A DNA stretch of 64,000 nucleotides from Thermococcus sp. JdFR-02 (GCA_002009975.1 MTLP01000032.1:1-64000); one strand, 5' to 3'; shown: positions 37,811 to 46,881, counted from the first letter of the stretch. The notes: generated from the letters alone by a model not told the origin. Numbers and translations are program-made.

Positions 37811-38944
37811 CTATCCCATTTGTATAGCTTTACTTCTTAACTCTCCTCTTTCAAATCTATATGGGTCATACCACCAAAATGGCAAATTGGTTTTCCCCTT
37901 AGTTATTAGATCAGCGACACCTTCAGCAACTACTGGAGCCATCATGAAGCCATGTCCAGAAAAGCCAGCAACAATGTAATACTCATCAATTTCATTTATT
38001 CTTCCTATTGCTGGATTACTATCTGGCGTCTTAGCATAAAATCCAGCCCAAACTCTTAGTATCCTTAAATCCTTAAGAGCTGGAATTATTTGAATAAACT
38101 GCTTCGTAACTTCTTTTAAGAATTCATAGGTTGGTGTTAAATCGTAGCCATGCTCTTCAAGTCCAACTCCTCCTACAATACCTCCATGGGCTGTTTGAGT
38201 AAGATAAGCATCCCTGTGTTTAAAGGATATCACCATTGGATTAATTTGCCCCGATTTCATTGGTTGGGTAATAATAGCTTGATGCTTATATGGCTCAATT
38301 GGTATAGTAATCGGCACTTCTGCCATTGCATTTATAAGCTTAGCCCAAGCGTTTGTAGCATTTACAACTGTTCCGGTACTAAAGAAGCCCTTATTCGTCT
38401 TTACTCCCTTAATCTCACCGTTTTCCACAACTATATCTTTAACTTCTGTGTATTCATAAATTTTAGCCCCAAGCTCTTTAGCTTCTCTTGCAAATGCCAT
38501 AGTAGCTTTAAAAGGATCAGCCTTTCCATCAGTTGGATTCCATGAAGCCGCTAAAACATCTTCAATGTTCAAAAGGGGTACTATTTCCTTAGCCTCTTCT
38601 GGTGTTATCAGCCTTGTAGGAACACCAAATTTATTTTGAAGTTTTATGTTATTCTTAAAATCTTCAATTTCCTCTTCAGAGTAGAGTAGGAATAAGTAGC
38701 CGCTCTGTGTAAATGGAAAACCAAAATCTTCAGAGTACTTTTTCCAAAGTTCAACTGAGCGCTTCATAACTTGAATGTTTGCCTCATCTCCAAACTGCTG
38801 TCTTATTCCAGTTCCACACCTAAAGGTTGAGCCTGAGCCGATGAATCGCCTCTCTAAGACAGTAACTTCATATCCTCTCTTTGCAAGCTCATAGGCTAAA
38901 GCAACGCCAGTAATTCCACCACCTATGATCGTTACCTCACTCAT
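37811..38944 (-). CDS. Second proline dehydrogenase-type beta subunit (DAO flavoprotein)
   Basis: A 377-residue paralog of PdhB with the same layout: VTIIGGGITGVALAYELAKRG, SGSTFRCGTGIRQQFGDEAN, and IVAGFSGHGFMMAPVVAEG. It even shares the C-terminal FERGELRS block. Sequence between motifs has diverged, so it may act on a different imino acid such as hydroxyproline or D-proline, which would fit the racemase/epimerase and reductase genes next door. That is inference. It is the last gene of the A2-X2-B2 operon and overlaps X2 by eight bases. Confidence 0.82.
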   Translation of the reverse strand: MSEVTIIGGGITGVALAYELAKRGYEVTVLERRFIGSGSTFRCGTGIRQQFGDEANIQVMKRSVELWKKYSEDFGFPFTQSGYLFLLYSEEEIEDFKNNIKLQNKFGVPTRLITPEEAKEIVPLLNIEDVLAASWNPTDGKADPFKATMAFAREAKELGAKIYEYTEVKDIVVENGEIKGVKTNKGFFSTGTVVNATNAWAKLINAMAEVPITIPIEPYKHQAIITQPMKSGQINPMVISFKHRDAYLTQTAHGGIVGGVGLEEHGYDLTPTYEFLKEVTKQFIQIIPALKDLRILRVWAGFYAKTPDSNPAIGRINEIDEYYIVAGFSGHGFMMAPVVAEGVADLITKGKTNLPFWWYDPYRFERGELRSKAIQMG

Positions 38945-39218
38945 TGGCTATCACCTTTATCTTTACCGGCTTGATCGGTATCCTTGATGTCGGGAGCTTA
39001 ATTTCCTTCATATCCTTTCCAGTCTTTGCACTAATTACCTGAGCTGCTGTAACTATACAATATCTTCCCTGACAGAATCCCATTCCCACCCTCGTTAAAC
39101 GCTTTATTATCTCCAAATCTGTTATTCCCTCATCTAAAACATCTAAAATATCCTTTAGAGTTACGTCACAACCACAGATGAATGTCTTCTCAGGATCAAT
39201 CTTATCTAAGTTTATCAT
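38937..39218 (-). CDS. Second BFD-like iron-sulfur subunit
   Basis: A 93-residue paralog of PdhX. It keeps all four cysteines (CGC near residue 15, CQGRYC near 52) and the helix between them (ITDLEIIKRLTRVGMGF), so the 2Fe-2S site should be intact. The coupling to the flavoprotein genes on both sides mirrors the first operon. Confidence 0.82.
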   Translation of the reverse strand: MINLDKIDPEKTFICGCDVTLKDILDVLDEGITDLEIIKRLTRVGMGFCQGRYCIVTAAQVISAKTGKDMKEIKLPTSRIPIKPVKIKVIANE

Positions 39219-40453
39219 ATTACCACCTCCTTTAACAGCTCAGCTTTCTCCCCTATTGCCTTCAAAAACTCTTTTTTCAACTCCTCAGAACTATTTTCTA
39301 TTCCAAAAGACTCTAGAATGTAAGCTCCAACTAATCGTCCTTCTAAATAGTTTAGATAACTTCCCTTTATCCATGAAGCGTTTCCAGCAATATAAATACC
39401 CTCAATGATTTCATGTTTATCATTTCTAAGGGGCAGGTAACCACCAAGTTCCTCCACATAGGTTATCTCTGCTCCTACCTGCTGGGCTAAATTAATTTCC
39501 GGTCTAAAGCCATTGGACATAACTACTGCATCAACCTCATAGACATTTCCTTCTTCATCAATAACCCTTTCAACGCTGTCTTCACCTTCAACCCTAATAA
39601 TTGGCTTTTTAATGGTTATAAAATCTAAACCTGCCCACTCAAACTCTCTAGCAGCTTCTTCAGGATTCTTCCCCACTATTGCTATTTTGTTCCCAGGCTT
39701 TATTCCAAAAACATTGAGAACCTCTAGGGCAAAGTCTATACGAAATACTCCCGGCATGTCATTGTTTTCGAAGAGCATGAAATTTGGGATTGCACCAGTA
39801 GCTATAACTACTTTTTTAGCTCTGATCTCAATGAGTTTGCCTCCTCTCTCAGCTATAATTAAGAAGAAATTTCCATCCTTCAAAATCCCTAAAGCTGTTG
39901 TGCTGGTTAGTGTTCTAACATTCTTTAGCTTTTTTATCAGTTCATTCTTTATTTCCTTTGGAGATTTGCCATCAAACTCCTCTATCGGGACAGTCCTTTT
40001 CCTAAGTTCACCGCCGAGTTTGTCTTTTTCTTCAACGATTATCGCATCAAGTTTATCTTGAACCTCAAGTGCAACCGCTAATCCAGCTATCCCTCCTCCA
40101 ATTATCGCCACATCCGTCACATACAGCTCAGGCTTCTTCTTTCCTTCTTCTCTGGACTCAACTTCTTGTATTTCTTCTAAATACGTTTGTCTTTCAATTC
40201 TCATACCCTCTTTAACCTTGATTTTCCTCGCATCTTGATTCTTAATGCCATTTATCTTTACAAGTGCTGGTCCAAATGCAAAAGCTCCTCTTTTTCTCCC
40301 TATTCCACTTGTAGTTAGCCATCTTATTCCGTTTGCCAAAAGAGCTACTGCAACTTTTTCACCCTCGTAAGCTTCCAGCGGCTTTCCTTCAAAATAGATT
40401 GTAACCCTTTTACCTTCCTTTTTATAGAGATCGAGAGGTCTCATAGCCTTCAC
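39215..40453 (-). CDS. Second, shortened proline dehydrogenase-type alpha subunit
   Basis: A 412-residue paralog of PdhA, 66 residues shorter. The N-terminal ferredoxin-like domain survives (VTIYFEGKPLEAYEGEKVAV), but the cysteine loop has become RGAFAFGPALVKING, so the 2Fe-2S ligands are gone. The first FAD motif (VAIIGGGIAGLAVALEV) is intact, whereas the second dinucleotide site is altered to IAIVGKNPEEAAREF in place of GxGxxG. The subunit may be structural or use a simpler electron path. No pdhF copy accompanies it. Confidence 0.83.
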   Translation of the reverse strand: MKAMRPLDLYKKEGKRVTIYFEGKPLEAYEGEKVAVALLANGIRWLTTSGIGRKRGAFAFGPALVKINGIKNQDARKIKVKEGMRIERQTYLEEIQEVESREEGKKKPELYVTDVAIIGGGIAGLAVALEVQDKLDAIIVEEKDKLGGELRKRTVPIEEFDGKSPKEIKNELIKKLKNVRTLTSTTALGILKDGNFFLIIAERGGKLIEIRAKKVVIATGAIPNFMLFENNDMPGVFRIDFALEVLNVFGIKPGNKIAIVGKNPEEAAREFEWAGLDFITIKKPIIRVEGEDSVERVIDEEGNVYEVDAVVMSNGFRPEINLAQQVGAEITYVEELGGYLPLRNDKHEIIEGIYIAGNASWIKGSYLNYLEGRLVGAYILESFGIENSSEELKKEFLKAIGEKAELLKEVVI

Positions 40454-40603
40454 CTATGTAAGAATTTTCAATCAATAACAAACTATGGAACTCGCATAAT
40501 ATAAACTTTAGGTTTACAAATGATAGTGTAAAACAATAGGTTAAGAAAAAACAGAGAAGTTAGGTTTATTTAAACAATAAACTAAAAATTTATGGTGTTG
40601 ATT
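40454..40603. promoter_or_regulatory. Divergent promoter region with TAGGTT repeats and an inverted repeat
   Basis: The region separates the A2-X2-B2 operon from the reductase gene. ATATAAACTTTAGG around 40499-40512 can serve as a TATA box in either direction. TAGGTT occurs three times, at 40509, 40537 and 40561, spaced 28 and 24 bases. GTTTATT and AATAAAC form a 7-5-7 inverted repeat at 40564-40582. Together they could bind a regulator controlling both units. Confidence 0.45.
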
Positions 40604-41584
40604 ATGGTCCTAGTCCTAAAAAGAAAAGACTTAGAGAAAATATTGTGCATGAAAGAGGTCATAGATGCCGTGGAAAAGGCTTTTCTCGAGTTTTTTAATG
40701 GAACCGCAAAAGTGCCCTTGCGGACAATAATTGATGTTGAAAAGCACGAAGGAACTATGCTTTACATGCCCTGTTATCTTGAAGGAAACGATGCTTTGGC
40801 AATAAAGATTGTCTCCGTTTATGAGAAGAACCTCAAAAAAAGATTACCTACAATATTCGCGACTGTTCTTGTAAATGATCCTGAAACTGGAAAACCTTTG
40901 GCTATTATGGAAGGAGGTTATTTAACGGCTATGAGAACTGGAGCAACAAGTGGAGTTGCTACAAAATATCTAGCAAGAAAGGATTCCAAGGTTGTTGGAA
41001 TTATAGGTGCTGGAGTTCAGGCAAGAACCCAATTATGGGCAGTTTGTGAAGTAAGACATATTGAAAAGGCTCTTGTTTATGATGTAGATATTAAGAGGGC
41101 AAAGGTTTTTGCAGAAGAGATGAGCAAAAAACTTGGAATCGATATTGAAGTTGCAGAGAATAGTGAGAAAGTTGCCAAAAATTCAGATGTCTTAGTCCTA
41201 GCCACAACTGCAAAGGAACCTGTAATAAATGGAGAGTGGATAAAGGAAGGAACCCACATAACTTCAATTGGATGGGTAGGACCAAAGGGGAGGGAATTAG
41301 ACTCAAAGACTGTAAAGAAATCAAAACTAATTGTTGACTCAAAGGAAGCCGTTCTAAGTGAGTCAGGGGATATAATTATCCCGATAAAAGAGGGAATAAT
41401 TGATAAAAATCATGTCTATGCAGAATTGGGAGAAATAGTGAGCGGAATCAAAAAAGGCAGGGTTTCTGATGAAGAAATCACCCTATTCAAAAGCGTTGGC
41501 TTAGCAATAGAAGATGCCATAACAGCAAAATTAGCTTATGAAAAAGCACTTGAAAAGGGGATTGGCATAGAGATAGAACTTTGA
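40604..41584 (+). CDS. Ornithine cyclodeaminase/mu-crystallin family reductase (candidate pyrroline-2-carboxylate reductase)
   Basis: A 326-residue NAD(P)-dependent protein of the ornithine cyclodeaminase/mu-crystallin fold. [20 protein letters not shown] contains the family lysine, and [17 protein letters not shown] is the dinucleotide site. In T. litoralis a close relative beside the proline racemase gene reduces delta-1-pyrroline-2-carboxylate, a product of trans-3-hydroxyproline dehydration. True ornithine cyclodeaminase activity is less likely here. An ATG at 40592 exists, but GGTGTTGATT just before 40604 favours the shorter form. Confidence 0.82.
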   Translation: MVLVLKRKDLEKILCMKEVIDAVEKAFLEFFNGTAKVPLRTIIDVEKHEGTMLYMPCYLEGNDALAIKIVSVYEKNLKKRLPTIFATVLVNDPETGKPLAIMEGGYLTAMRTGATSGVATKYLARKDSKVVGIIGAGVQARTQLWAVCEVRHIEKALVYDVDIKRAKVFAEEMSKKLGIDIEVAENSEKVAKNSDVLVLATTAKEPVINGEWIKEGTHITSIGWVGPKGRELDSKTVKKSKLIVDSKEAVLSESGDIIIPIKEGIIDKNHVYAELGEIVSGIKKGRVSDEEITLFKSVGLAIEDAITAKLAYEKALEKGIGIEIEL

Positions 41585-41657
41585 GTATTTTCTTTTAACA
41601 TTTCTCCATAGATGCATTTATATAAAACAAGTGTTAATACGAATTTTGGTGACATTT

Positions 41658-42653
41658 ATGTTAGCCAAGAATATTTTATACGTTGTTGATACCCACACAG
41701 AAGGAGAACCCACAAGAATCGTTCTCTCTGGTGTAAGTGTTAAGGGAAAAGACATCCTCGAAAAGAGAAGGTATTTTATGGAAAACTACGATTGGGTAAG
41801 AACTGCTGTCTTGCAAGAGCCGAGAGGACATATAGATCAATTTGGAGCAATTGTTTTACCTTCAGATGTTGCAGACTTTGGGCTTTTCTTTATGGATACT
41901 CACGGCTATTTAGACATGTGTGGTCATGGAACTATTGGTGTTGCAACTGCTCTCATTGAGCTTGGAATTGTTGAACCTAAAGAACCTTACACAAATATAA
42001 AGTTTGAGACCCCTGCTGGATTTGTAGAAGCAAAGGTAAGGGTAGAAGATGAGAAAGTCAAAGAAGTCAGTGTAATAGATGTGCCGAGCTTTCATGTTGG
42101 GGAATTTGAAATTAATTATCCGGAAGTGGGAAAGATTAAGGTAGATGTTGCATTTGGCGGTAACTTTTATGTAATAACAGACGCAAGGAACTTTGGACTT
42201 AGAGTTAGAAAAGAATATATAACTAAGCTCATTCCAACAGCTTTAAAGTTAATAAAAGTTGCAAACGAGCAAATAAAAGTTCGTCATCCAAAAGAAGGGG
42301 TCGCAAATGAAATTAGATTAGCCATGCTTACGGACGAGCCTGAGAGAGAAGACGCGGATGGAAAGAATATTGTAATCTGGGGAAAAGGAAGCTTTGATAG
42401 AAGTCCTTGTGGAACGGGAAGTGCTTCAAGGGTGGCAACACTATTCTCCAAAGGGTTGTTGAAAGTTAGGGACACATTTGTTCACGAAAGCATAACAAAA
42501 ACCGTGTTTAGGATTAGAATAGTCGACACAACAAAGATTGGCGAATATAAAGCAATAGTTCCAGAGATAACGGGAAGTGCATACATAACACAAATTTCTC
42601 AAGTGATAATAGACAAAAGAGATCCACTTTGGAGGGGCTTTTTAATAAGATAA
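41658..42653 (+). CDS. Proline racemase family protein (proline racemase / 4-hydroxyproline 2-epimerase)
   Basis: A 331-residue protein with both catalytic cysteines of the racemase branch: Cys88 in DMCGHGTIG and Cys251 in SPCGTGSAS. Trans-3-hydroxyproline dehydratases replace one or both cysteines with Ser/Thr, so a racemase or epimerase is favoured. A T. litoralis homolog is known as a bifunctional proline racemase/hydroxyproline epimerase. GGTGACATTT sets the ATG at 41658 rather than an upstream GTG. It follows the reductase gene in the same direction and converges on the MetS-like gene. Confidence 0.9.
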   Translation: MLAKNILYVVDTHTEGEPTRIVLSGVSVKGKDILEKRRYFMENYDWVRTAVLQEPRGHIDQFGAIVLPSDVADFGLFFMDTHGYLDMCGHGTIGVATALIELGIVEPKEPYTNIKFETPAGFVEAKVRVEDEKVKEVSVIDVPSFHVGEFEINYPEVGKIKVDVAFGGNFYVITDARNFGLRVRKEYITKLIPTALKLIKVANEQIKVRHPKEGVANEIRLAMLTDEPEREDADGKNIVIWGKGSFDRSPCGTGSASRVATLFSKGLLKVRDTFVHESITKTVFRIRIVDTTKIGEYKAIVPEITGSAYITQISQVIIDKRDPLWRGFLIR

Positions 42654-42664
42654 AAAGAAAAAGG

Positions 42665-42784
42665 TCAAGCAGAGGCTTTTTCTTTTTCCTTCTCAAGGGC
42701 TAACTTAACAAAATAGATAGTTAGCCCCCAATAGAATCCCAACACAATTATCATTGTTGCTATAACTGAACCTTCCATCTTCAT
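42665..42784 (-). CDS. MetS-like small subunit of an NSS transporter
   Basis: A 39-residue single-helix membrane peptide (KMEGSVIATMIIVLGFYW then a charged EKEKEKASA tail). It starts within the transporter stop codon (ATGA overlap), the arrangement seen for bacterial MetP/MetS pairs in which a tiny subunit is needed for transport by a neurotransmitter:sodium symporter-type carrier. GGAGGG precedes the start. The match is by size, topology and gene position, since the sequence itself is too short to be decisive. Confidence 0.75.
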   Translation of the reverse strand: MKMEGSVIATMIIVLGFYWGLTIYFVKLALEKEKEKASA

Positions 42785-44262
42785 CCCTCCTCTGCAAGCC
42801 TTGCTTCAATCTTTGGCATAAATACCTTGCCAAAGAGCACATAGAGTATTATAAATGCTAGTATCCATTGGAATATTACCGTTCCAGCGCTAAATACTTC
42901 GGTTGGCTTCCACCATGTCTCTGGATACCATGAAATTGATTGCTTTAACCACCATAGTAGAACTATAGCTATGCTTATTGGAGAGACGTATCCAATCATT
43001 ATGTCCCACCACTTGCCTATCTTAATATCTGAACCCCTGTTTGCAGTTTCTCTGTTCTTCTCTAAGCCTGTCTTCCACATTATTATTGAGAACACTATTG
43101 CACTAATTAGCAATCCTACACCCCAAACCCAGTCTTGGTTGTTTAACCAATCAAGGCTTAATGCAGCTGGGATTCCTATTATGAAACCTGCTATTGAACC
43201 ATAGAGTGCTGCTTTTTCTCTTGGAATTCCAAAGTCCACGATGTTCTTAATCAAAACCTCTGCAATAGCAATCTGTGATGTAAATGCTGCAAAGAACAAT
43301 GCTAAGAAGAACAATGTTCCAATTAATGCACCAGCTGGTATCTTGGGGAACAGCTCAGTCAACCAGATGAATGTTAAACCAACGTTACCCTCAGCATATA
43401 CATCTAATGGGTTAAGACCTAACAATGGTGCGGTAACTGCAACTGTTGTGATAACACCTAGACCAGCCAATAGAGCAGCACTTGTATCACCGAATCCTGT
43501 AATGTGAGAGTTCAAGTTGATATCATCGTTCTTCTTTAAATAAGCACTATACGTCAGATAGATACCCCATCCAGCACCAGTACTCCACAGGACTTGACTG
43601 TAAGCTTGAAGCCATGCCTCAGCATTTGAAAGCTTTGAGGGATCTACCTTAAACATGTAAGTCAATCCAACACCTGCTCCTGGTAATGTAATAGCCCTAA
43701 TTGCAATTACAGCTAAGATAATGAACAATGATGGCACTAAGAGTCCGGTAACTTTCTCAATTCCTCTTGCACCCCTAGCTAATGTATACCATGTGAATAT
43801 CCATACAATAACTGCAAACAATAGAGGTTGATAGCTTGAGGTGAAGGCTTCCCATGTTTGCAGACCCTTACCTGCAACATAAGTTCCATATATTCCCGTC
43901 AAACCCTTTGTGAAGTAAGCTAATGCCCAACCACAAACAACAGCATAGTAAAACATAATTGCTATATTGACCCAAGCCACCCATGCTCCAAGCCAAGCAT
44001 ATTTCTTTCCAACGTACTTAGCAAATCCAAAGATTGTACTTTTACCCGTTTCTCTACCTATAACACCCTCTGCAATCAAAAGCGGTATTGCTACTGTAAA
44101 CAGGGCAATGGTATACGGGATTAAAAAAGCACCGCCGCCATACATTGCCATCATTCTTGGAAAACGCCAAATGTTACCACTGCCAACCATTGCACCAATA
44201 ATGGCAAAAATAAAACCAAGCCTAGTTGCCCAACTTTCTTCGGGTTTTTTAATCTCCTCCAT
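42781..44262 (-). CDS. Sodium-dependent NSS/SNF family amino acid transporter
   Basis: A 493-residue LeuT-fold transporter with about twelve helices. The family start is WATRLGFIFAIIGAMVGSGNIWRFPRM (split unwound helix 1 with the Na+/substrate site), followed by YYAVVCGWALAYF and GAGWGIYLTYSAYLKK. NSS proteins import amino acids with Na+. Next to the proline/hydroxyproline genes, it is the probable uptake route for proline, hydroxyproline or another neutral amino acid. GGTGAAGCC precedes the ATG. Its stop is coupled to the MetS-like gene. Confidence 0.92.
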   Translation of the reverse strand: MEEIKKPEESWATRLGFIFAIIGAMVGSGNIWRFPRMMAMYGGGAFLIPYTIALFTVAIPLLIAEGVIGRETGKSTIFGFAKYVGKKYAWLGAWVAWVNIAIMFYYAVVCGWALAYFTKGLTGIYGTYVAGKGLQTWEAFTSSYQPLLFAVIVWIFTWYTLARGARGIEKVTGLLVPSLFIILAVIAIRAITLPGAGVGLTYMFKVDPSKLSNAEAWLQAYSQVLWSTGAGWGIYLTYSAYLKKNDDINLNSHITGFGDTSAALLAGLGVITTVAVTAPLLGLNPLDVYAEGNVGLTFIWLTELFPKIPAGALIGTLFFLALFFAAFTSQIAIAEVLIKNIVDFGIPREKAALYGSIAGFIIGIPAALSLDWLNNQDWVWGVGLLISAIVFSIIMWKTGLEKNRETANRGSDIKIGKWWDIMIGYVSPISIAIVLLWWLKQSISWYPETWWKPTEVFSAGTVIFQWILAFIILYVLFGKVFMPKIEARLAEEG

Positions 44263-44473
44263 ATGGCTTCACCTATACATCTAAGTTTTAAAAAGTTCAT
44301 CGAAGTATAATATAGCAAAATGATGTATTAAATTTTAAGTATTTATAGTTTTCCATGCTGTTCATGAAAATCTGGCGAAACTTTGAACTTTAAAAAGCTT
44401 AAAATGTCGCAACAAAGCTCCACTAACAGTTAAAAAATATTTCATAAAATAATGTTTTATAGGTAAAAAATAG
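44263..44473. other. A/T-rich gap between NSS transporter and DRG-type GTPase genes
   Basis: The 211 bases are A/T-rich and non-coding. Read on the minus strand, AACTATAAATACTTAAAATTT near 44330-44350 contains plausible TATA elements for the NSS gene. I saw no RNA-like G+C island or repeat. Confidence 0.4.
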
Positions 44474-45637
44474 TCATTTGGTATGAATTTCTACAATATC
44501 GCCATCTTCAAGAACGTGATCCGCACCTACCCTTTGTCCAGGAAATTTCACACTTTTACCCCATACCCTCGCATATTTAAAGTTCTTGGCAAAATCTTTG
44601 TGAATCCTTTTTGCCACATCTATAACTGTTGAACCCCTCTTCATTGCAATAGGCGGATACGCTGGATCTTCACCGGGAGATTTTGTAAATACTCTCATAA
44701 CATCTGCCAACTCATACAACTCTTCCTTGAGTTTCTCTAGATTTATTCTTTTTGCTGCTGAGAGAGGTATTATCTTGAACTTGTCGTTATATCTCTGAAT
44801 TAATCTCTCATAATTCTCCCTACTCCCCGGTGCATCACCTTTATTCGCTATAATTATTGCCTTCTTATAGACCAAACTTTCATCTAATGCCTCTGCAAAG
44901 TCTTCTAGAGTTATTGGCTCCTTCACAGTTATTTCAGCACTGTGTATTCTTTCCTCTCTAAGCATTTTCATGACTTCACTTATTTCACCCTTTATCCAGT
45001 CTTGACCATTGATGATTATTCCCCCACTTGGAGTTCTCTTTATCTCCACATTGGGTCTTCTCTTGTTCACCTTTATTCCAGCCCTTTCAAACTCTCTTAA
45101 CAAAATCTTCATCTGCTTAATTGGATCATTGCTTAGGTCAACTATGATAGCAATTGCATCTGCATTTCTAATGACACCTAAAAGTTGCGTTCCCATTCCC
45201 TTTCCTAAAGATGCCCCTTCTATAAGACCCGGAACCTCTACAAGTTGAAGCTGAATGTCCTTATAGGTGAGCATTCCCGGAACCGGCTCAACGGTTGTAA
45301 AAGCATATTCCTCAATTTCAACGTCCACTCCAGTAAGAGCTTTTAGAATGGTGGACTTACCAACATTTGGCAAGCCAACCAGCACAATTTGTGCCGCTCC
45401 CTCCTTTTTAACACTAAAAGAATAGCCTCCCCCTTTTCTTAAGCTTTGTTGCTTTTCAAATTCCCTTCTAAGCTCTGCTAACCTTCTTTTGATTTGAAGC
45501 CTAAGCTTCTCTGTTCCCTTGTGCTTTGGAACTGTCGCATACATTTTTTCCAATGCCCTAATTTTTTCTGGAATAGTTTTGGCATTCCTATACTCTTCTT
45601 CAGCTGCCAAGTACTCCGCTGTTACGTTGGTAGGCAT
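44474..45637 (-). CDS. DRG/OBG-family GTPase with TGS domain
   Basis: A 387-residue translation-associated GTPase of the DRG type. A helical N-terminus is followed by G1 GLPNVGKST, G3-like VEVPGLIEGASLGKGMG, G4 NKGD and a C-terminal TGS domain from about residue 310 (ending GADHVLEDGDIVEIHTK). The helix-turn-helix insertion of DRG proteins lies between G1 and G4. DRG GTPases interact with ribosomes. TATA-like CTTTATAAAATTC lies upstream near 45700-45712. It is divergent from the FL11-like regulator gene. Confidence 0.93.
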   Translation of the reverse strand: MPTNVTAEYLAAEEEYRNAKTIPEKIRALEKMYATVPKHKGTEKLRLQIKRRLAELRREFEKQQSLRKGGGYSFSVKKEGAAQIVLVGLPNVGKSTILKALTGVDVEIEEYAFTTVEPVPGMLTYKDIQLQLVEVPGLIEGASLGKGMGTQLLGVIRNADAIAIIVDLSNDPIKQMKILLREFERAGIKVNKRRPNVEIKRTPSGGIIINGQDWIKGEISEVMKMLREERIHSAEITVKEPITLEDFAEALDESLVYKKAIIIANKGDAPGSRENYERLIQRYNDKFKIIPLSAAKRINLEKLKEELYELADVMRVFTKSPGEDPAYPPIAMKRGSTVIDVAKRIHKDFAKNFKYARVWGKSVKFPGQRVGADHVLEDGDIVEIHTK

Positions 45638-45751
45638 TTTATCACCCCACTCTCGCAGACCCTTTAGCTCTCGCCATTAGAACTTACATGATGAGAATTT
45701 TATAAAGATATGGTATCAGCAAACCTGAAATCTCTCTCAATTATCATCAAG

Positions 45752-45778
45752 TTTATATATTATTCCGAAAAATTTTAG
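45752..45778 (+). promoter_or_regulatory. Promoter and possible operator of the FL11-like regulator gene
   Basis: TTTATATAT at 45752-45760 is a clear TATA box. CGAAAAATTTTAG at 45766-45778 matches 10 of 13 positions of the TGAAAWWWTTTCA site known for the P. horikoshii regulator FL11, and it overlaps the expected transcription start. Repression of its own gene is plausible but untested. Confidence 0.5.
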
Positions 45779-45791
45779 ATAAGGTGAGAGG

Positions 45792-46244
45792 ATGAGAGCT
45801 GGCTTAGATGATACTGACAAAAAAATATTAAGGATATTACAAAAAAATAGCAGAACACCTTTAAGGGAGATTTCTAAGGTCGTAGGGCTTGCAGAGTCTA
45901 CAATTTATGAAAGAATTAAAAAGCTTAAGGAACATGGTGTAATCCAAAAGTTTACTGTGATTTTAAATCCTGAAGCACTTGGATTCACAATGCTCTCTTT
46001 TATTTTAATTAAAGCCAGAGCAGGAAAATATTCTTATGTCGCAAAAGAGCTCAGCAAATATCCGGAGATTATAGAGATTCATGAAACCACTGGAGACTAT
46101 GACATGGTAGTTAAGATAAGAACCAGAAGTAGTGAAGAACTTAACATGTTTTTAGATCAAATTGGAGAAATTGAAGGGGTTGTGGCAACTCACACAATGG
46201 TCGTTTTAAAAGTTCATAAAGAGACTACAGAGCTACCTCTATAG
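45792..46244 (+). CDS. Lrp/AsnC (feast/famine) transcription regulator, FL11-like
   Basis: A 150-residue Lrp-family regulator. The N-terminal helix-turn-helix LREISKVVGLAESTIYERIKKL is followed by a RAM ligand-binding domain (LSFILIKARAGKYSYVAKEL, then HETTGDYDMVVKIRT). It closely recalls P. horikoshii FL11, including PLREISK, LAESTI and the C-terminal HKETTELPL. That protein senses lysine and shuts down many promoters in nutrient-rich conditions. A binding-site-like sequence lies in its own promoter. GGTGAGAGG precedes the ATG. Confidence 0.87.
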   Translation: MRAGLDDTDKKILRILQKNSRTPLREISKVVGLAESTIYERIKKLKEHGVIQKFTVILNPEALGFTMLSFILIKARAGKYSYVAKELSKYPEIIEIHETTGDYDMVVKIRTRSSEELNMFLDQIGEIEGVVATHTMVVLKVHKETTELPL

Positions 46245-46337
46245 CGTTTTATTTCTCTTTTACCCATTTCTGTGAAGAAATGCTTATAAGCTTCCAATTT
46301 TAATATTTATCTAAACGTTTCAACTGAGGTGATTTAG

Positions 46338-46838
46338 ATGAAAGTTCTGTTTCTTTCTGCAGTCGATTTTGAAGATTTGGAATTAATATACCCCCTACAC
46401 AGAATAAAGGAAGAGGGACATGAAGTCTATATAGCGAGCTTTGAAAAAGGGCATATTACAGGAAAACACGGATATCAAGTTAAAGTTGATTTGACTTTTG
46501 ACGAGGTTAATCCAGAGGAATTTGATGCCTTAGTCCTACCCGGTGGAAAAGCCCCAGAGAGAGTTAGAATAAATGAGAAAGCTGTTGCAATAGCAAGAAA
46601 GATGTTTAAAGAAGGGAAGCCCGTAGCTTCAATATGTCATGGACCCCAAATACTCATTTCTGCAGGAGTGTTAAAGGGAAGAAAAGGAACGAGTACAATA
46701 ACAATTAAAGATGACATGATAAATGCTGGATGTGAATGGATAAACAGTGAAGTAGTTGTTGATGGAAACTGGGTAAGCTCAAGACATCCAGGAGATTTAT
46801 ACGCTTGGATGAGGGAATTTATTAAGTTGCTTAAATGA
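46338..46838 (+). CDS. pfpI: PfpI intracellular protease / DJ-1 family
   Basis: A 166-residue DJ-1/PfpI protein, exactly the length of the P. horikoshii and P. furiosus enzymes. The catalytic Cys100 and His101 sit in ASICHGPQ, and Glu74 in PGGKAPE is the residue contributed across the subunit interface. Members form hexameric rings with peptidase and, as more recently proposed, deglycase or glyoxalase activity. GAGGTGATTT precedes the ATG. Confidence 0.95.
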   Translation: MKVLFLSAVDFEDLELIYPLHRIKEEGHEVYIASFEKGHITGKHGYQVKVDLTFDEVNPEEFDALVLPGGKAPERVRINEKAVAIARKMFKEGKPVASICHGPQILISAGVLKGRKGTSTITIKDDMINAGCEWINSEVVVDGNWVSSRHPGDLYAWMREFIKLLK

Positions 46839-46881
46839 TTCCCATCTATTTTCCAACTTTTTTAACTTTTAACAATGGTAA

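Noticed and set aside
40604-41584. True ornithine cyclodeaminase making proline
   Set aside because: The linkage to racemase and imino-acid dehydrogenase genes and known Thermococcus homologs favour pyrroline-2-carboxylate reduction.
41658-42653. Trans-3-hydroxyproline dehydratase
   Set aside because: Both catalytic cysteines (88 and 251) are present, which favours racemase/epimerase activity over dehydration.
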